64,000 nucleotides of DNA from Flavobacteriaceae bacterium (GCA_947446635.1 CANFHF010000001.1:141926-205925), one strand, 5' to 3'; positions 46,804-57,053 are shown, counted from the stretch's first letter. The notes: a model not told the origin generated them from the sequence alone. Program-made: numbers and translations.

Positions 46804-48765
46804 TTACTTAATTCTCGTTAGTCCTATATTTTCTGGAGCATGCAGCACCATTGGAAACTTTTCTACTTTTACAGAGCTGCTATCTAAACCAAAAGCACTT
46901 TCCTCCGACAAACTTAATTTTTTAATAAAAAAGTATGAATTCATTATTATTTTTTCATGCCATAACAAATCGCTGTCATGAGAGAGGTATTTTTCAGATA
47001 ATACAAATTTAAAATCACCAATAATATTGTTTTTATTCAATGATTCATACCTACTTGTGATATCGACCTCTCCTTTTTGTACCATATCTTTAATGACTTC
47101 CTTAAACATCAAATTTATTTTTGTAGGCTCCCTAAAACCCAAATTAAAATCGACACGATACAAATCGTCTTTGGTAATTTCAGTTACTTTATATTCAGTT
47201 TTGTAGGGTTCATTTAAAATATTCACATGGACAAACCAATAAATATCAGCTCTTTTGGGTCTTTTTTGTAAAATGGAGTACATCACTTTTTCCTCAATTT
47301 CATCAATCTTACCTGCATTTGTCATGTAAACTAAATGAGTTGCATATTTTGGTATTGATAAATCAGCACTTAGTTCCACTAATACTTTTTTATAATCTTC
47401 AATTTTTACAAATTTAGTATAACTCTTATTTATTTTTTTTGCTAAATACCAAATGGTCATAATTGAAATGAGAACCAAAGCAATAATTAAGGTAACATAA
47501 CCACCATCAGCAAATTTTTTAACATTGGCAATAAGAAAACCAAATTCTATCGTTAAATAAATAGTTATTAAAGGAACCATGAAATACAACTTTACTCTTT
47601 TAAGTATCATGTAAAAATTGAGCAATATGGTAGTCATTATCATACATAATATAATTGCTAAGCCATAGGCATGTTCCATATTACTTGATTTTTCAAAGTG
47701 CAAAACCACCCCAACACATCCAAAAAACAATAACCAATTTATCGAAGGAATATACAATTGTCCTTTTAATTCTGACGGATATTTTATTTTTACTTTTGGC
47801 CAAAAATTCAATCGCATGGCTTCATTTATCAATGTGAATGAACCACTTATGAGAGCTTGCGAGGCAATTACCGCTGCAAGTGTTGCAATTACAATTCCAA
47901 TGGGTTGAAACCAGTCGGCCATAATTAAATAGAATGGATTTCCATTTTCTCCACCTAAATTTTTTAATGTTTTTCCTTCGTGGTGGATCAAATAAGCCGC
48001 TTGTCCAAAGTAGTTTAACAGTAGTGTAATCTTTACAAAAATCCAGCTAATTCTAATGTTTTTTCTCCCACAATGTCCCATGTCTGAATACAAAGCTTCA
48101 GCTCCAGTGGTACATAAAAAAACAAACCCTAAAACATAAAAACCTTCGGGATGAATAGATAATAATTGATAGGCATAATAAGGATTAAGTGCTTTTAGCA
48201 CTTCAGGATGTTGAGTGATTTGTAACAGCCCTAATACCCCAAGCATACCAAACCATATAAGCATCATTGGTGCGAAAAACCGACCTACCAGTTTAGAACC
48301 AAATTGCTGAATGGTAAACAAAATGAATAAGATTCCAATTACTATTGGTACTGTATTTATTTGAGGATAAAAAGTTTGAATTCCTTCAACGGCAGATGAT
48401 ACTGAAATGGGGGGAGTTATAATCCCATCGGCAAGTAGGGCACTTCCTCCAATGATAGCAGGTACGATTAACCATTGAATTTTTGTTTTCTTTACTAAAG
48501 CATATAGAGCAAAAATACCACCCTCACCATGATTGTCGGCACTAAGAGTAATCAAAACATATTTTATTGTCGTCTGTAAGGTAAGTGTCCAGAAAACACA
48601 TGATATTCCTCCTAAAACAATATCAGTATTTATTACATAGTTGCCAATTATGGCTTTCATTACATATAATGGCGAAGTTCCAATATCACCATAAATTATT
48701 CCTAACGAAACTAATAAACCCCCTAATGTCAACTTACTATGTAAGTCCTTGTGCGAACTGCTCAT
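46804..48765 (-). CDS. kup: KUP-family potassium uptake transporter
   Basis: 653 aa; LGIIYGDIGTSPLYVMKAI; multi-TM followed by cytoplasmic domain. Confidence 0.96.
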   Translation of the reverse strand: MSSSHKDLHSKLTLGGLLVSLGIIYGDIGTSPLYVMKAIIGNYVINTDIVLGGISCVFWTLTLQTTIKYVLITLSADNHGEGGIFALYALVKKTKIQWLIVPAIIGGSALLADGIITPPISVSSAVEGIQTFYPQINTVPIVIGILFILFTIQQFGSKLVGRFFAPMMLIWFGMLGVLGLLQITQHPEVLKALNPYYAYQLLSIHPEGFYVLGFVFLCTTGAEALYSDMGHCGRKNIRISWIFVKITLLLNYFGQAAYLIHHEGKTLKNLGGENGNPFYLIMADWFQPIGIVIATLAAVIASQALISGSFTLINEAMRLNFWPKVKIKYPSELKGQLYIPSINWLLFFGCVGVVLHFEKSSNMEHAYGLAIILCMIMTTILLNFYMILKRVKLYFMVPLITIYLTIEFGFLIANVKKFADGGYVTLIIALVLISIMTIWYLAKKINKSYTKFVKIEDYKKVLVELSADLSIPKYATHLVYMTNAGKIDEIEEKVMYSILQKRPKRADIYWFVHVNILNEPYKTEYKVTEITKDDLYRVDFNLGFREPTKINLMFKEVIKDMVQKGEVDITSRYESLNKNNIIGDFKFVLSEKYLSHDSDLLWHEKIIMNSYFFIKKLSLSEESAFGLDSSSVKVEKFPMVLHAPENIGLTRIK

Positions 48766-48956
48766 GTGTATTTATATAAAAAAACCGAACAAATTTACTC
48801 TTTTTAAATATAGGATTGATTGTAAAATAAAATAAATTATAAAATCAGGCTTAATTTAATCTCTGTTTTTATAGACATAGCTAATTCGCTATTTTTAGTG
48901 CCAAGCAAATTATCACTCCACTTCTAATAAATAAAACTAGCTAATCCAATTTTAAA

Positions 48957-48999
48957 TAAAAAACCAAGAATTAGTAGCTACTATTTCTTGGTTTTTTAT
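48957..48999 (-). terminator. Terminator after the 49020 gene
   Basis: AAAAAACCAAGAA-TTAGTAGCTACTA-TTTCTTGGTTTTTT. Confidence 0.75.
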
Positions 49000-49019
49000 A
49001 ATTAAAAAAAAACAATTAT

Positions 49020-49475
49020 TTATTTTTTAAGAACTTTGTCTCGATATTGTTTCAATAATTTTTTGTTAAAGTTGTCTTCAGCTTTTTTTAATTTTATAAT
49101 TTTTATTGGAGAAATCACCCCTTTTAGACTAGAAATAAATTTCCGGCGGTTTTTAAACAGTTCCTCTTCGTAACTTTCTGATTGAGCAAGTAATGCAATA
49201 GCTTCTTTTTCACTCATTTTAGCAAATGCTTGATCATCCATTTTATCTATTAAAGATTTAGTTTTCTTTGACCTGATCTCATTTTGTTTACTGTCGTAGG
49301 CATTGTAAAGTGGCCAGAAGACAGCTGCTTCATCTGAAGTTAGAGACAATTCAGTTGTTAAAAAGCCAACTTTTAAAGTTCTTATCTGCTCTCTTTTTTC
49401 TTTATCTTGAGGCTGTGAAAATAAATGAATGGAAAATAAAAATAGTATAATTGGTAGTATTTTTTTCGTTTTCAT
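49020..49475 (-). CDS. Periplasmic Spy/CpxP-like sensor protein linked to ECF sigma factor
   Basis: 151 aa; signal peptide; FLTTELSLTSDEAAVFWPLYNAYDSKQNEIR; Lys/Glu-rich helical. Encoded downstream of an ECF sigma gene. Confidence 0.7.
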   Translation of the reverse strand: MKTKKILPIILFLFSIHLFSQPQDKEKREQIRTLKVGFLTTELSLTSDEAAVFWPLYNAYDSKQNEIRSKKTKSLIDKMDDQAFAKMSEKEAIALLAQSESYEEELFKNRRKFISSLKGVISPIKIIKLKKAEDNFNKKLLKQYRDKVLKK

Positions 49476-49481
49476 AGTGTC

Positions 49482-49913
49482 CTAATTTGTGATGTATTGT
49501 TCTAAATTCGGGTTAGTTAAAAGTTCGTTCTCTATCGATTTTTCTTCAAGACCCATGTCAACATTCATTTTTTGAATATCTTCTTCGTCAAGAAGACTCG
49601 CTATATCTGTATCGGAAATATCCGATTTATTAGCAATGTAGTTTTCGAGTATTACTTCGTCATTTTCTGTAAAATTACTATTGAAATCATTATAAATAGG
49701 AATAATTAACCCCAATACTATAACTGCCGCAGCCGCATAGATCCAACTAATTCTAGTTGAGAAAAGCGAAATTACTTTCGTATCTTCTTTGGTTATTTTT
49801 TGCATGATGTTTTCCGTTAAATGATCAAAATAATTTTCCGGGATTATAAACCCAGACTTTATTTTTGGTTCATTCTCTATTTTAAATGTTTTCATAATTT
49901 TTATTAGACTCAA
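49482..49913 (-). CDS. Single-TM protein, putative anti-sigma factor or sigma-operon membrane protein
   Basis: 143 aa; cytoplasmic N-terminus, one TM (ISWIYAAAAVIVLGLIIPIYN), acidic C-terminus; between ECF sigma and Spy-like gene. Confidence 0.6.
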   Translation of the reverse strand: MSLIKIMKTFKIENEPKIKSGFIIPENYFDHLTENIMQKITKEDTKVISLFSTRISWIYAAAAVIVLGLIIPIYNDFNSNFTENDEVILENYIANKSDISDTDIASLLDEEDIQKMNVDMGLEEKSIENELLTNPNLEQYITN

Positions 49914-49928
49914 TTATAAGTAAAGGGT

Positions 49929-50471
49929 TTAATTTATTGTCACAAAGGCTTCTATTTTTTTTACAGCATGATAATAGGAGGCTTTCAGACCACCCACGGA
50001 TGTTCCTAATATTTCCGATATTTCTTCATACTTTAACTCTTCAAAATACTTCATTTTAAAGACTAGCTGTTGTTTTTTAGGCAACGATGCAATTGCTCTT
50101 TGTAATTTAAATTGAATTTCATCACCATCAAAATAAATATCTGCTTTTAGATTATCAATAGTCTTTTTTTGTAATGTTTCTGAGGAAATTCCATTGATTT
50201 TACCTTTTATATTTAAAAATGTTAAAGCTTCATTGGTAGCTATTCGATACATCCATGAAAAAAGTTTGCTTTCTCCTTTAAATTTATTTAAATATTTAAA
50301 CACTTTTACAAAAGTATTTTGCAATACATCGTCTGTGTCATCGTGATTCAAGACAATAGTGCGGATGTGGTTGTAAAGGGGTTTTTGGTATTCCTTCAAG
50401 AGTTTCTTAAACGCTTGGTTTTGCGTCTTGGGGTTTAATAATTCCTTGATGAATTCCTTTTCTTGTAGCAA
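49929..50471 (-). CDS. RNA polymerase ECF-type sigma factor
   Basis: 180 aa; region 2 DDVLQNTFVKVFKYLNKFKGESKLFSWMYRIATNEAL, region 4 LPKKQQLVFKMKYFEELKYEEISEILGTSVGGLKASYYHAVKKI. Confidence 0.93.
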   Translation of the reverse strand: MLQEKEFIKELLNPKTQNQAFKKLLKEYQKPLYNHIRTIVLNHDDTDDVLQNTFVKVFKYLNKFKGESKLFSWMYRIATNEALTFLNIKGKINGISSETLQKKTIDNLKADIYFDGDEIQFKLQRAIASLPKKQQLVFKMKYFEELKYEEISEILGTSVGGLKASYYHAVKKIEAFVTIN

Positions 50472-50559
50472 AACCTTATTTATTTGTGAACTTGGAATGA
50501 AAATCAGTAAAAAAGTTTAATCTCGAACAAAACAGTTTAATTCATCGCAACTTTTTTTA

Positions 50560-51645
50560 TTATTTTTCAGACGGCAGTGAACTTACTTCACTTTTTTCAG
50601 AAAGTGGTACTGAAGGTTTTTCAACTCCTCTAGGCTTTACTGGAATATAGATTTCAGTAATCCATTTAGAAGGACTTTTCTCTTCTTTTTTACCAATGAC
50701 AAATACTTCTATGTGCGAAAACGCAAAATCTTTTGTGAGATTGTTTGCTTTTATGAATTCCTTTGTTTTATCCAATGCCGCTTTACTATGAACATAATCC
50801 CCCGTCATTGTTGTTTTTACTGCTTGAAATGCTTTCAATTTTTTCGACATGATGTCACTTCCTTCCACGATAAAAATTTCCTCCTTGATAGGGATGCAAA
50901 TTGATATTCTTGCCAATTCATTAGCGGTATCATAAGTATTGTAAATCACAAAGGGCTTTCCATTTATCGTAATGTTATTCTGTTTGCAAAAATTAGTGAT
51001 TTTTGAAATCACTAATTCTGTGTTTTTAGGAATCTTCGAAATTTCACTGGTAAAGGTTTGTTCTAAATAGAAATTTTCAAGTTTATTTGATAACCCATTT
51101 ACTTTTATTGAATAGGTGTTTATTTCATAATCCAATTTTCGGTCTAAAATAGTCAAACTTTTTTCAAACATCAATCCAATTACTTTCTCTGCACCGCCGT
51201 TAAACGTGTTCATGATTTTAAACATGAAACTCATTTTCCCTGTAGCTTTCCAAGTTATTTTAGTGCCTTTTAGAGTATCCTTAAAACTAATAAAAACTTC
51301 AGACGAGTTGCCGTTGAAATTCATTTTTTGAAAAACACTATCGTTCTCCTTTATATACAATGTTTTTAAATCTCCACTACCTTCTTTTCCTTCCCAGGTG
51401 CATAAACTGCCTTTGCCTATAGTGTTTTTAGAATGGGTTACCTCTATTAGAGAATCTTCCACTGCCCAAGAATTCCAATCTTCCCAATTCTTAGTCTCAT
51501 TCACGTAATTAAACACGGCCGATTTTGGCGAGTTGATAACCCTACTTCTTTCCACAGTAAATTCCCCTTTTTGTGTTGCAACAAAAATAGATAATGCCAC
51601 CAGGCTAAGTAATAGTAAAAGAAATATATATTTTAAAATTCTCAT
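50560..51645 (-). CDS. Membrane-anchored SRPBCC (polyketide cyclase-like) + GyrI-like effector-binding domain protein
   Basis: 361 aa; N-terminal TM, SRPBCC FTVERSRVINSPKSAVFNYVNETKNWEDWNSWAVED, GyrI-like C-terminal half. Confidence 0.72.
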   Translation of the reverse strand: MRILKYIFLLLLLSLVALSIFVATQKGEFTVERSRVINSPKSAVFNYVNETKNWEDWNSWAVEDSLIEVTHSKNTIGKGSLCTWEGKEGSGDLKTLYIKENDSVFQKMNFNGNSSEVFISFKDTLKGTKITWKATGKMSFMFKIMNTFNGGAEKVIGLMFEKSLTILDRKLDYEINTYSIKVNGLSNKLENFYLEQTFTSEISKIPKNTELVISKITNFCKQNNITINGKPFVIYNTYDTANELARISICIPIKEEIFIVEGSDIMSKKLKAFQAVKTTMTGDYVHSKAALDKTKEFIKANNLTKDFAFSHIEVFVIGKKEEKSPSKWITEIYIPVKPRGVEKPSVPLSEKSEVSSLPSEK

Positions 51646-51835
51646 GGCATCCCTTTATTATTTTATCATGTAAAGTTAAAAATTTTATTAATACGGTAAC
51701 CGCTACAAAGTTAAAATTAGTATTCTAGATCAATATTAATTTTTTTGGATTTCAATTTGATTTAAGAGTAATAAATCTTTGTTACAATCAATCTAAATAA
51801 ATGTATATTTGTTAAACAACTAAATAATATTACTA

Positions 51836-53872
51836 ATGAAAGTACTAAAAACCGTAGGGATTTTTATTTCGATTGGAATTTCCCTTGTTTGTAATGCACA
51901 AATAACCAAAACCAATCCTGTAAAAATAACCGAAAAAGCCCCTTTCGAATATGTTGCAGAACAGTTTGCCGACATAAAAGTATTACGCTATCAAATTCCA
52001 GGGTGGGAAAACTTAACCTTAAAAGAACAGAAGTTAGTCTATTATCTTACCCAAGCCGGATATTCAGGTCGAGATATAGCTTGGGATCAGCATTATATGT
52101 ACAACTTGAAAATTAGAAAAGCACTCGAGAATATACATCAAAATTATAGGGGAGACAAAACTACCGAAGATTGGAAAAATTTTGAAATTTACCTAAAAAG
52201 AGTTTGGTTTGCCAGTGGGATTCATCATCATTATTCGAATGACAAAATAAAACCCGATTTTTCAAAAGACTATTTTACTACATTAATGAAAGCTACCAAA
52301 ACAAGCTTGTCTCCAACCATAACGGATGTTATCTTTAATGATGCTGATGCCAAAAAAGTAAATCTTGATGAATCTAAAGGATTATTACAAGGTTCTGCAA
52401 TTAATTTTTATGACAAAGGAATTACAGCTAAAGAGGTAGAAGATTTTTATGCCAAGAAAACCAGTCCAGATTCAAGTAAACCTTATTCTTTTGGATTAAA
52501 TTCTAAATTGGTTCGTAATTCCAAAGGACAATTGGAAGAAAAAATTTGGAAAAGTGGCGGTATGTATGGAGCGGCTATCGACAAAATTGTGTATTGGTTA
52601 GAGAAAGCCAAAAGTGTAGCCGAAAACAAAAAACAAGGGGATGCTTTAGGATTACTCGTTAATTACTACAAAACAGGAAGTTTAAAAACTTGGGACGATT
52701 ATAATATCGCTTGGGTCCAGGCCACCGATGGTAATATTGACTATATCAACAGTTTTATCGAAGTATACAACGATCCCTTGGGATATAGAGGTTCCTATGA
52801 AAGTATCGTTCAGATAAAAGATTTTGACATGTCTGCAAAAATGGAAGTTATTTCTAAAAACGCGCAATGGTTTGAAGATAATTCCCCTTTATTTCCAGAA
52901 CACAAGAAAAAAAATGTAGTAGGAGTGTCGTACAAAACGGTTGTGGTTGCAGGTGAATCCGGTGATTCTTCCCCAGCCACACCAATAGGTGTAAATCTAC
53001 CAAATGCCGATTGGATTCGTGCAGCACATGGTTCGAAATCAGTTTCTTTAGGGAATATTTTAGAATCCTATGCAAAGGCAGGAGGAAAGGGCAGGTTGCA
53101 AGAATTTGCAAATGATACGGATGAAATCGCCTTAGCTGTTAAATATGCAGAGTTAGGAGATAAAATGCACACAGCTTTACACGAAGTGATAGGGCATGCT
53201 TCGGGCCAAATAAACCCAGGTGTAGGTACTCCGAAAGAAACCCTTAAAAGTTATGCTTCAACCCTTGAAGAAGGTAGAGCCGATTTGGTTGGACTATATT
53301 ATGTTTATAATCCAAAATTGCAAGAATTCGGTTTGGTCGATGATTGGAAAAAACTAGGGATGGAGTCTTATGATAGTTATATTCGAAACGGATTGATGAC
53401 CCAGTTAATTCGGTTGCAATTAGGTGCCAATGTTGAAGAGGCACACATGAGAAACCGTCAGTGGGTGAGTGCTTGGGTTTTCGAAAAAGGGAAAGCCGAC
53501 AACGTAATCGAGAAAATTTCCCGAGATGGAAAAACCTATTTTAACATCACAGATTATGATAAACTACATGATTTATTCGGACAATTGTTGCGGGAAGTAC
53601 AACGTATAAAATCAGAAGGGGATTATGCCTCAGGAAAGGCTTTGGTCGAAAATTATGGCGTAAAAGTGGATCAAAAATTACATGCTGAGGTATTAGAAAG
53701 AAACAAACAATTTGTTTCGGCGCCTTATAGCGGATTTATAAATCCAGTATTGGTGCCGAAATTAGATGCAAAGGGAAAAATTATTTCGATTGAAGTACAA
53801 CAACCCAAATCCTTTGCAGAACAGATGTTGCAGTATTCTAAAAACTACGGCTATTTGCCCTTGGTAAACTAG
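51836..53872 (+). CDS. Dipeptidyl-peptidase III-like (M49) metallopeptidase, secreted
   Basis: 678 aa; signal peptide; zinc motif HTALHEVIGHASGQ (HExxxGH) and downstream ...STLEEGRADLVGLYY. Confidence 0.9.
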   Translation: MKVLKTVGIFISIGISLVCNAQITKTNPVKITEKAPFEYVAEQFADIKVLRYQIPGWENLTLKEQKLVYYLTQAGYSGRDIAWDQHYMYNLKIRKALENIHQNYRGDKTTEDWKNFEIYLKRVWFASGIHHHYSNDKIKPDFSKDYFTTLMKATKTSLSPTITDVIFNDADAKKVNLDESKGLLQGSAINFYDKGITAKEVEDFYAKKTSPDSSKPYSFGLNSKLVRNSKGQLEEKIWKSGGMYGAAIDKIVYWLEKAKSVAENKKQGDALGLLVNYYKTGSLKTWDDYNIAWVQATDGNIDYINSFIEVYNDPLGYRGSYESIVQIKDFDMSAKMEVISKNAQWFEDNSPLFPEHKKKNVVGVSYKTVVVAGESGDSSPATPIGVNLPNADWIRAAHGSKSVSLGNILESYAKAGGKGRLQEFANDTDEIALAVKYAELGDKMHTALHEVIGHASGQINPGVGTPKETLKSYASTLEEGRADLVGLYYVYNPKLQEFGLVDDWKKLGMESYDSYIRNGLMTQLIRLQLGANVEEAHMRNRQWVSAWVFEKGKADNVIEKISRDGKTYFNITDYDKLHDLFGQLLREVQRIKSEGDYASGKALVENYGVKVDQKLHAEVLERNKQFVSAPYSGFINPVLVPKLDAKGKIISIEVQQPKSFAEQMLQYSKNYGYLPLVN

Positions 53873-53891
53873 AGAAAAAAAATTATAGAAA

Positions 53892-53920
53892 GGGATGTCT
53901 TGATGGCATCCTTTTTTATT
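53892..53920 (+). terminator. Terminator after M49 peptidase gene
   Basis: GGGATG-TCTTGAT-GGCATCC plus T-tract. Confidence 0.65.
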
Positions 53921-53928
53921 GAAGAAAA

Positions 53929-54117
53929 CTACCTTTTGAAAAATATCTTTATCATAAAAAGCAGTCCAATAAATATCAGAAAGGCAATTAATATTTTATA
54001 ATTTCCTTTGTAAAATAGGGTATGCAATTTGGCATCTTTTCTATAGGCGTAAATCATTGCAATAACGAAAGCAACAAAAAAACAGCCGGCAAACAATAAT
54101 TGTCCTGAACTAAACAT
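53929..54117 (-). CDS. Small two-TM membrane protein
   Basis: Likely start MFSSGQLLFAGCFFVAFVIAMIYAYRKDAKLHTLF (ATG at 54115-54117); second TM ILIAFLIFIGLLFMIKIFF. Confidence 0.6.
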   Translation of the reverse strand: MFSSGQLLFAGCFFVAFVIAMIYAYRKDAKLHTLFYKGNYKILIAFLIFIGLLFMIKIFFKR

Positions 54118-54197
54118 AGTTTTTTTTTGCGCAAATTTAGGTGTTTTTTGTTTAGTTAATATCACTAACTTGCTCCATCATTTATTCAAATAAAATT

Positions 54198-54587
54198 ATG
54201 CAAAAACAAATTAATGCAGTCAAGGAATTTCATACGGCGTTTGTTATTGGTCACAGCGAAATTCCAAGAGCCGATTTAGGCGAAAGTAAAAACACACTTC
54301 GTTACAACTTGATGAAAGAAGAAAACGAGGAATACCTGGAAGCGGTGCAGAATAATGATCTAGTTGAAATTGCAGATGCATTGGGCGATATGATGTATAT
54401 TCTTTGTGGTACTATTATAGAACACGGTTTGCAGCATAAGATAGAAGCAGTTTTTGACGAAATCCAGCGCAGTAATATGAGTAAATTGGGCGAAAACGGA
54501 AAACCCATCTATCGCGAAGATGGAAAAGTGATGAAAGGCCCCAATTATTTTAAACCAGATTTTTCTAAAATATTGGGAGGAAAATAA
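54198..54587 (+). CDS. MazG-like / PRA-PH-type nucleotide pyrophosphohydrolase
   Basis: 129 aa; EEnEEYLEAVQNNDLVEIADALGDMMYIL (EExxE...ExxD). Confidence 0.85.
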   Translation: MQKQINAVKEFHTAFVIGHSEIPRADLGESKNTLRYNLMKEENEEYLEAVQNNDLVEIADALGDMMYILCGTIIEHGLQHKIEAVFDEIQRSNMSKLGENGKPIYREDGKVMKGPNYFKPDFSKILGGK

Positions 54588-54603
54588 CTGATTTCGTTTG
54601 CAA

Positions 54604-54652
54604 TAAAAAAAGCAGTTTAAAATGATTAGTATCATTTTAAACTGCTTTTTTA
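54604..54652. terminator. Bidirectional terminator between MazG-like gene and ilvE
   Basis: AAAAAAGCAGTTTAAAATGAT-TAGT-ATCATTTTAAACTGCTTTTTT; 21-bp perfect stem. Confidence 0.9.
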
Positions 54653-54674
54653 TACTGCTACTTCAACCTGAAAA

Positions 54675-55742
54675 CTAAACCTTAACGGTCCAACCAAAGG
54701 TGTCTTTGGCTAGTTTTTGTTGGATGTTTGTTAATTTGTCTTTAAGAAGCAAGGCAAATGAATTTTCTATTTTTGGTAATTCATAATAAATGTCTTGGTA
54801 GGAGAATCCGGCAATCGGACTGATAACAGCAGCCGTTCCCGCTCCAAAAATTTCTTTCAAAGAGCCGTTTTTTGCCGCTTCAACAAGTTCCGAAACTACA
54901 ACAGGTCGAACGACCATATCAATATTTTCTTTTTCAGCCATAGCAATAAGACTTTTTCTGGTCACACCATCAAGAATTCTCTCGCTTGTGGGAGCGGTGT
55001 ATAAAGTGTCCTTTATTCTGAAAAATACATTCATAGTACCCGCTTCTTCCAATTTGGTGTGGGTGGCATCATCGGTCCAAATAATTTGTTGAAAACCGTC
55101 TTTGTTAGCCAAATTAGTTGGGTAAAATTGCGCAGCATAATTCCCGGCGGCTTTTGCTGCTCCAATACCTCCATTTGCAGCTCTACTGTAATGTTCGGCG
55201 ATGATTACTTTTACTTCGCCTGAATAATAGGATTTCGCAGGAGATAAAATAATCATAAATTTATAATCGTCTGAAGGATTTGCAATTACCCCGGTTCCGG
55301 TAGCAATCATAAAAGGTCTGATGTATAGTGAATTTCCCTTCCCTTTTTTTACCCATTCCTTGTCTAATTGTAACAACTGTTTCAACCCTTCCATAAAAAT
55401 AGGTTCTGGAACTTCAGGCATTGCCATTCTTATGGCAGAATTATTGAAACGTTTAAAGTTTTCATCGGGTCTAAAAAGCCAAATAGCCTCTTGATCATCT
55501 TTATAGGCCTTCATTCCTTCAAATATGGCTTGCCCATAATGAAAAACTTTAGCTGAAGGATCCAATAAAAATGGAGCGTATGGTTTGATAATTGGTTTTT
55601 GCCACTCCCCATTCGTATAATCACACTCCAATAAATGATCTGTAAAAACAGCGCCAAAACTTAAATTATCAAAATCAACTTCATTTATTTTTGAAGTAGC
55701 AGTTTTAATTATTTCAATTTTGTTGGTTTGTGTTGCACTCAT
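54675..55742 (-). CDS. ilvE: Branched-chain amino acid aminotransferase
   Basis: 355 aa; FHYGQAIFEGMKAYK, AAKAAGNYAAQF (PLP Lys), EEAGTMNVFF. Confidence 0.96.
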   Translation of the reverse strand: MSATQTNKIEIIKTATSKINEVDFDNLSFGAVFTDHLLECDYTNGEWQKPIIKPYAPFLLDPSAKVFHYGQAIFEGMKAYKDDQEAIWLFRPDENFKRFNNSAIRMAMPEVPEPIFMEGLKQLLQLDKEWVKKGKGNSLYIRPFMIATGTGVIANPSDDYKFMIILSPAKSYYSGEVKVIIAEHYSRAANGGIGAAKAAGNYAAQFYPTNLANKDGFQQIIWTDDATHTKLEEAGTMNVFFRIKDTLYTAPTSERILDGVTRKSLIAMAEKENIDMVVRPVVVSELVEAAKNGSLKEIFGAGTAAVISPIAGFSYQDIYYELPKIENSFALLLKDKLTNIQQKLAKDTFGWTVKV

Positions 55743-56045
55743 AATTAATGATTATGTATTTAATATATTTTTATATTGTACGATTAGAATTAAAAACATC
55801 GCAATTGTTTTCGCGATAGGTATACTGCAAAATTAAATTAAAAATTGTTAAAATACTTGCTAAAACAACATTAATTATAGCATTTGAATACATTTTGTTG
55901 ATTCAAAAAAATATTAATAAAAAACCAGCACTAATTTTTTGGAATATATAATAAATAACGATTTTTGATGGTCAAATAGATTTGTTTTTAATTAAATTTG
56001 AACAATCGATACTATAAAAAATCTAGAAAAACCCCGAAATAAATT

Positions 56046-56708
56046 TTGAAAAGAGAAATTATACAAACTAATGACGGTTCTACCACTATCCATATTGAAG
56101 AATGGGATGAATGTTATCACTCGAAATTTGGTGCCATTCAAGAAGCCCAACATGTTTTTATAAAAAATGGGCTTTCTTTATTTGAAAACAAAACCATTTC
56201 TATTTTAGAAATTGGATTTGGAACAGGATTGAATGCTTTTATCACTTTTTTGGAATCACAAAAACTAAACCAGTCAATTGATTATGTTGGGGTGGAAGCC
56301 TATCCTGTTTCGCCAGAAGAAGTGCTATTGATGAATTATGTACCGGAATTGAAAGCTGAAAATGAAAGAGGTGTTTTCGATAAAATGCATGAATGCAACT
56401 GGGAAGAAGTAGTTTTTTTAAGAAATGATTTTGTATTCACCAAAAGGAATCAATTTTTTCAAGATATTGATGATTTAGAAAAATTTGATTTGATTTATTT
56501 TGATGCCTTTGGCTACAGGGTCCAACCCGAATTGTGGAGTACGGCTATATTTCAAAAAATGTATAAGGCACTTAAGCCAAATGGAATATTGGTCACTTAT
56601 GCGGCTCGCGGAGTGATAAAACGAAGCATGGTAGAAGTAGGGTTTACGGTCGAAAAATTAGCGGGGCCTCCAGGAAAACGAGAAATGTTTCGGGCTAGCA
56701 AGTTTTGA
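56046..56708 (+). CDS. mnmD: tRNA U34 5-methylaminomethyl-2-thiouridine methyltransferase (MnmD-like)
   Basis: 220 aa, TTG start; ECYHSKFGAIQEAQHVFI, ILEIGFGTGLNAF, PGKREMFRA. Confidence 0.85.
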   Translation: MKREIIQTNDGSTTIHIEEWDECYHSKFGAIQEAQHVFIKNGLSLFENKTISILEIGFGTGLNAFITFLESQKLNQSIDYVGVEAYPVSPEEVLLMNYVPELKAENERGVFDKMHECNWEEVVFLRNDFVFTKRNQFFQDIDDLEKFDLIYFDAFGYRVQPELWSTAIFQKMYKALKPNGILVTYAARGVIKRSMVEVGFTVEKLAGPPGKREMFRASKF

Positions 56709-56820
56709 TTTTCCGTGCAATAAAAAATAAATTACATAAGTTATTAAATAGGTTGAATTTTATAAAATAAAACTTTAAATTTACTTTAATAATCAAGTTC
56801 TAACCTTAATATTAATTAGT

Positions 56821-57021
56821 ATGTCGAAAATCATGTTTGATTACACCAAAACAGTTCTCGAAAGAGTAAGTTTTGATGCTGTACTTTTTTGTAAAGAATT
56901 GGAAAAAGCAATAAAAGCATTATTGCCTTATGAAATGGAACTATTACGAGAATGGTTAGTGCAATTTATAGTTGAAAAACCAGAATTAAAACAATGTCTA
57001 TTAATTGTAAAAGAGGCATAA
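56821..57021 (+). CDS. Small protein of unknown function (66 aa)
   Basis: ATG ORF in its own intergenic island, with a strong terminator immediately downstream. Confidence 0.65.
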   Translation: MSKIMFDYTKTVLERVSFDAVLFCKELEKAIKALLPYEMELLREWLVQFIVEKPELKQCLLIVKEA

Positions 57022-57053
57022 AAAAAGAGGAGTAAAATACTCCTCTTTTTTAT
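57021..57053 (+). terminator. Terminator after the 66-aa ORF
   Basis: AAAAAAGAGGAGTA-AAA-TACTCCTCTTTTTT. Confidence 0.85.

Noticed and set aside
55743-56045. Possible ncRNA in the 300-bp gap between ilvE and mnmD
   Set aside because: AT-rich with no stable stem or terminator apparent by eye.
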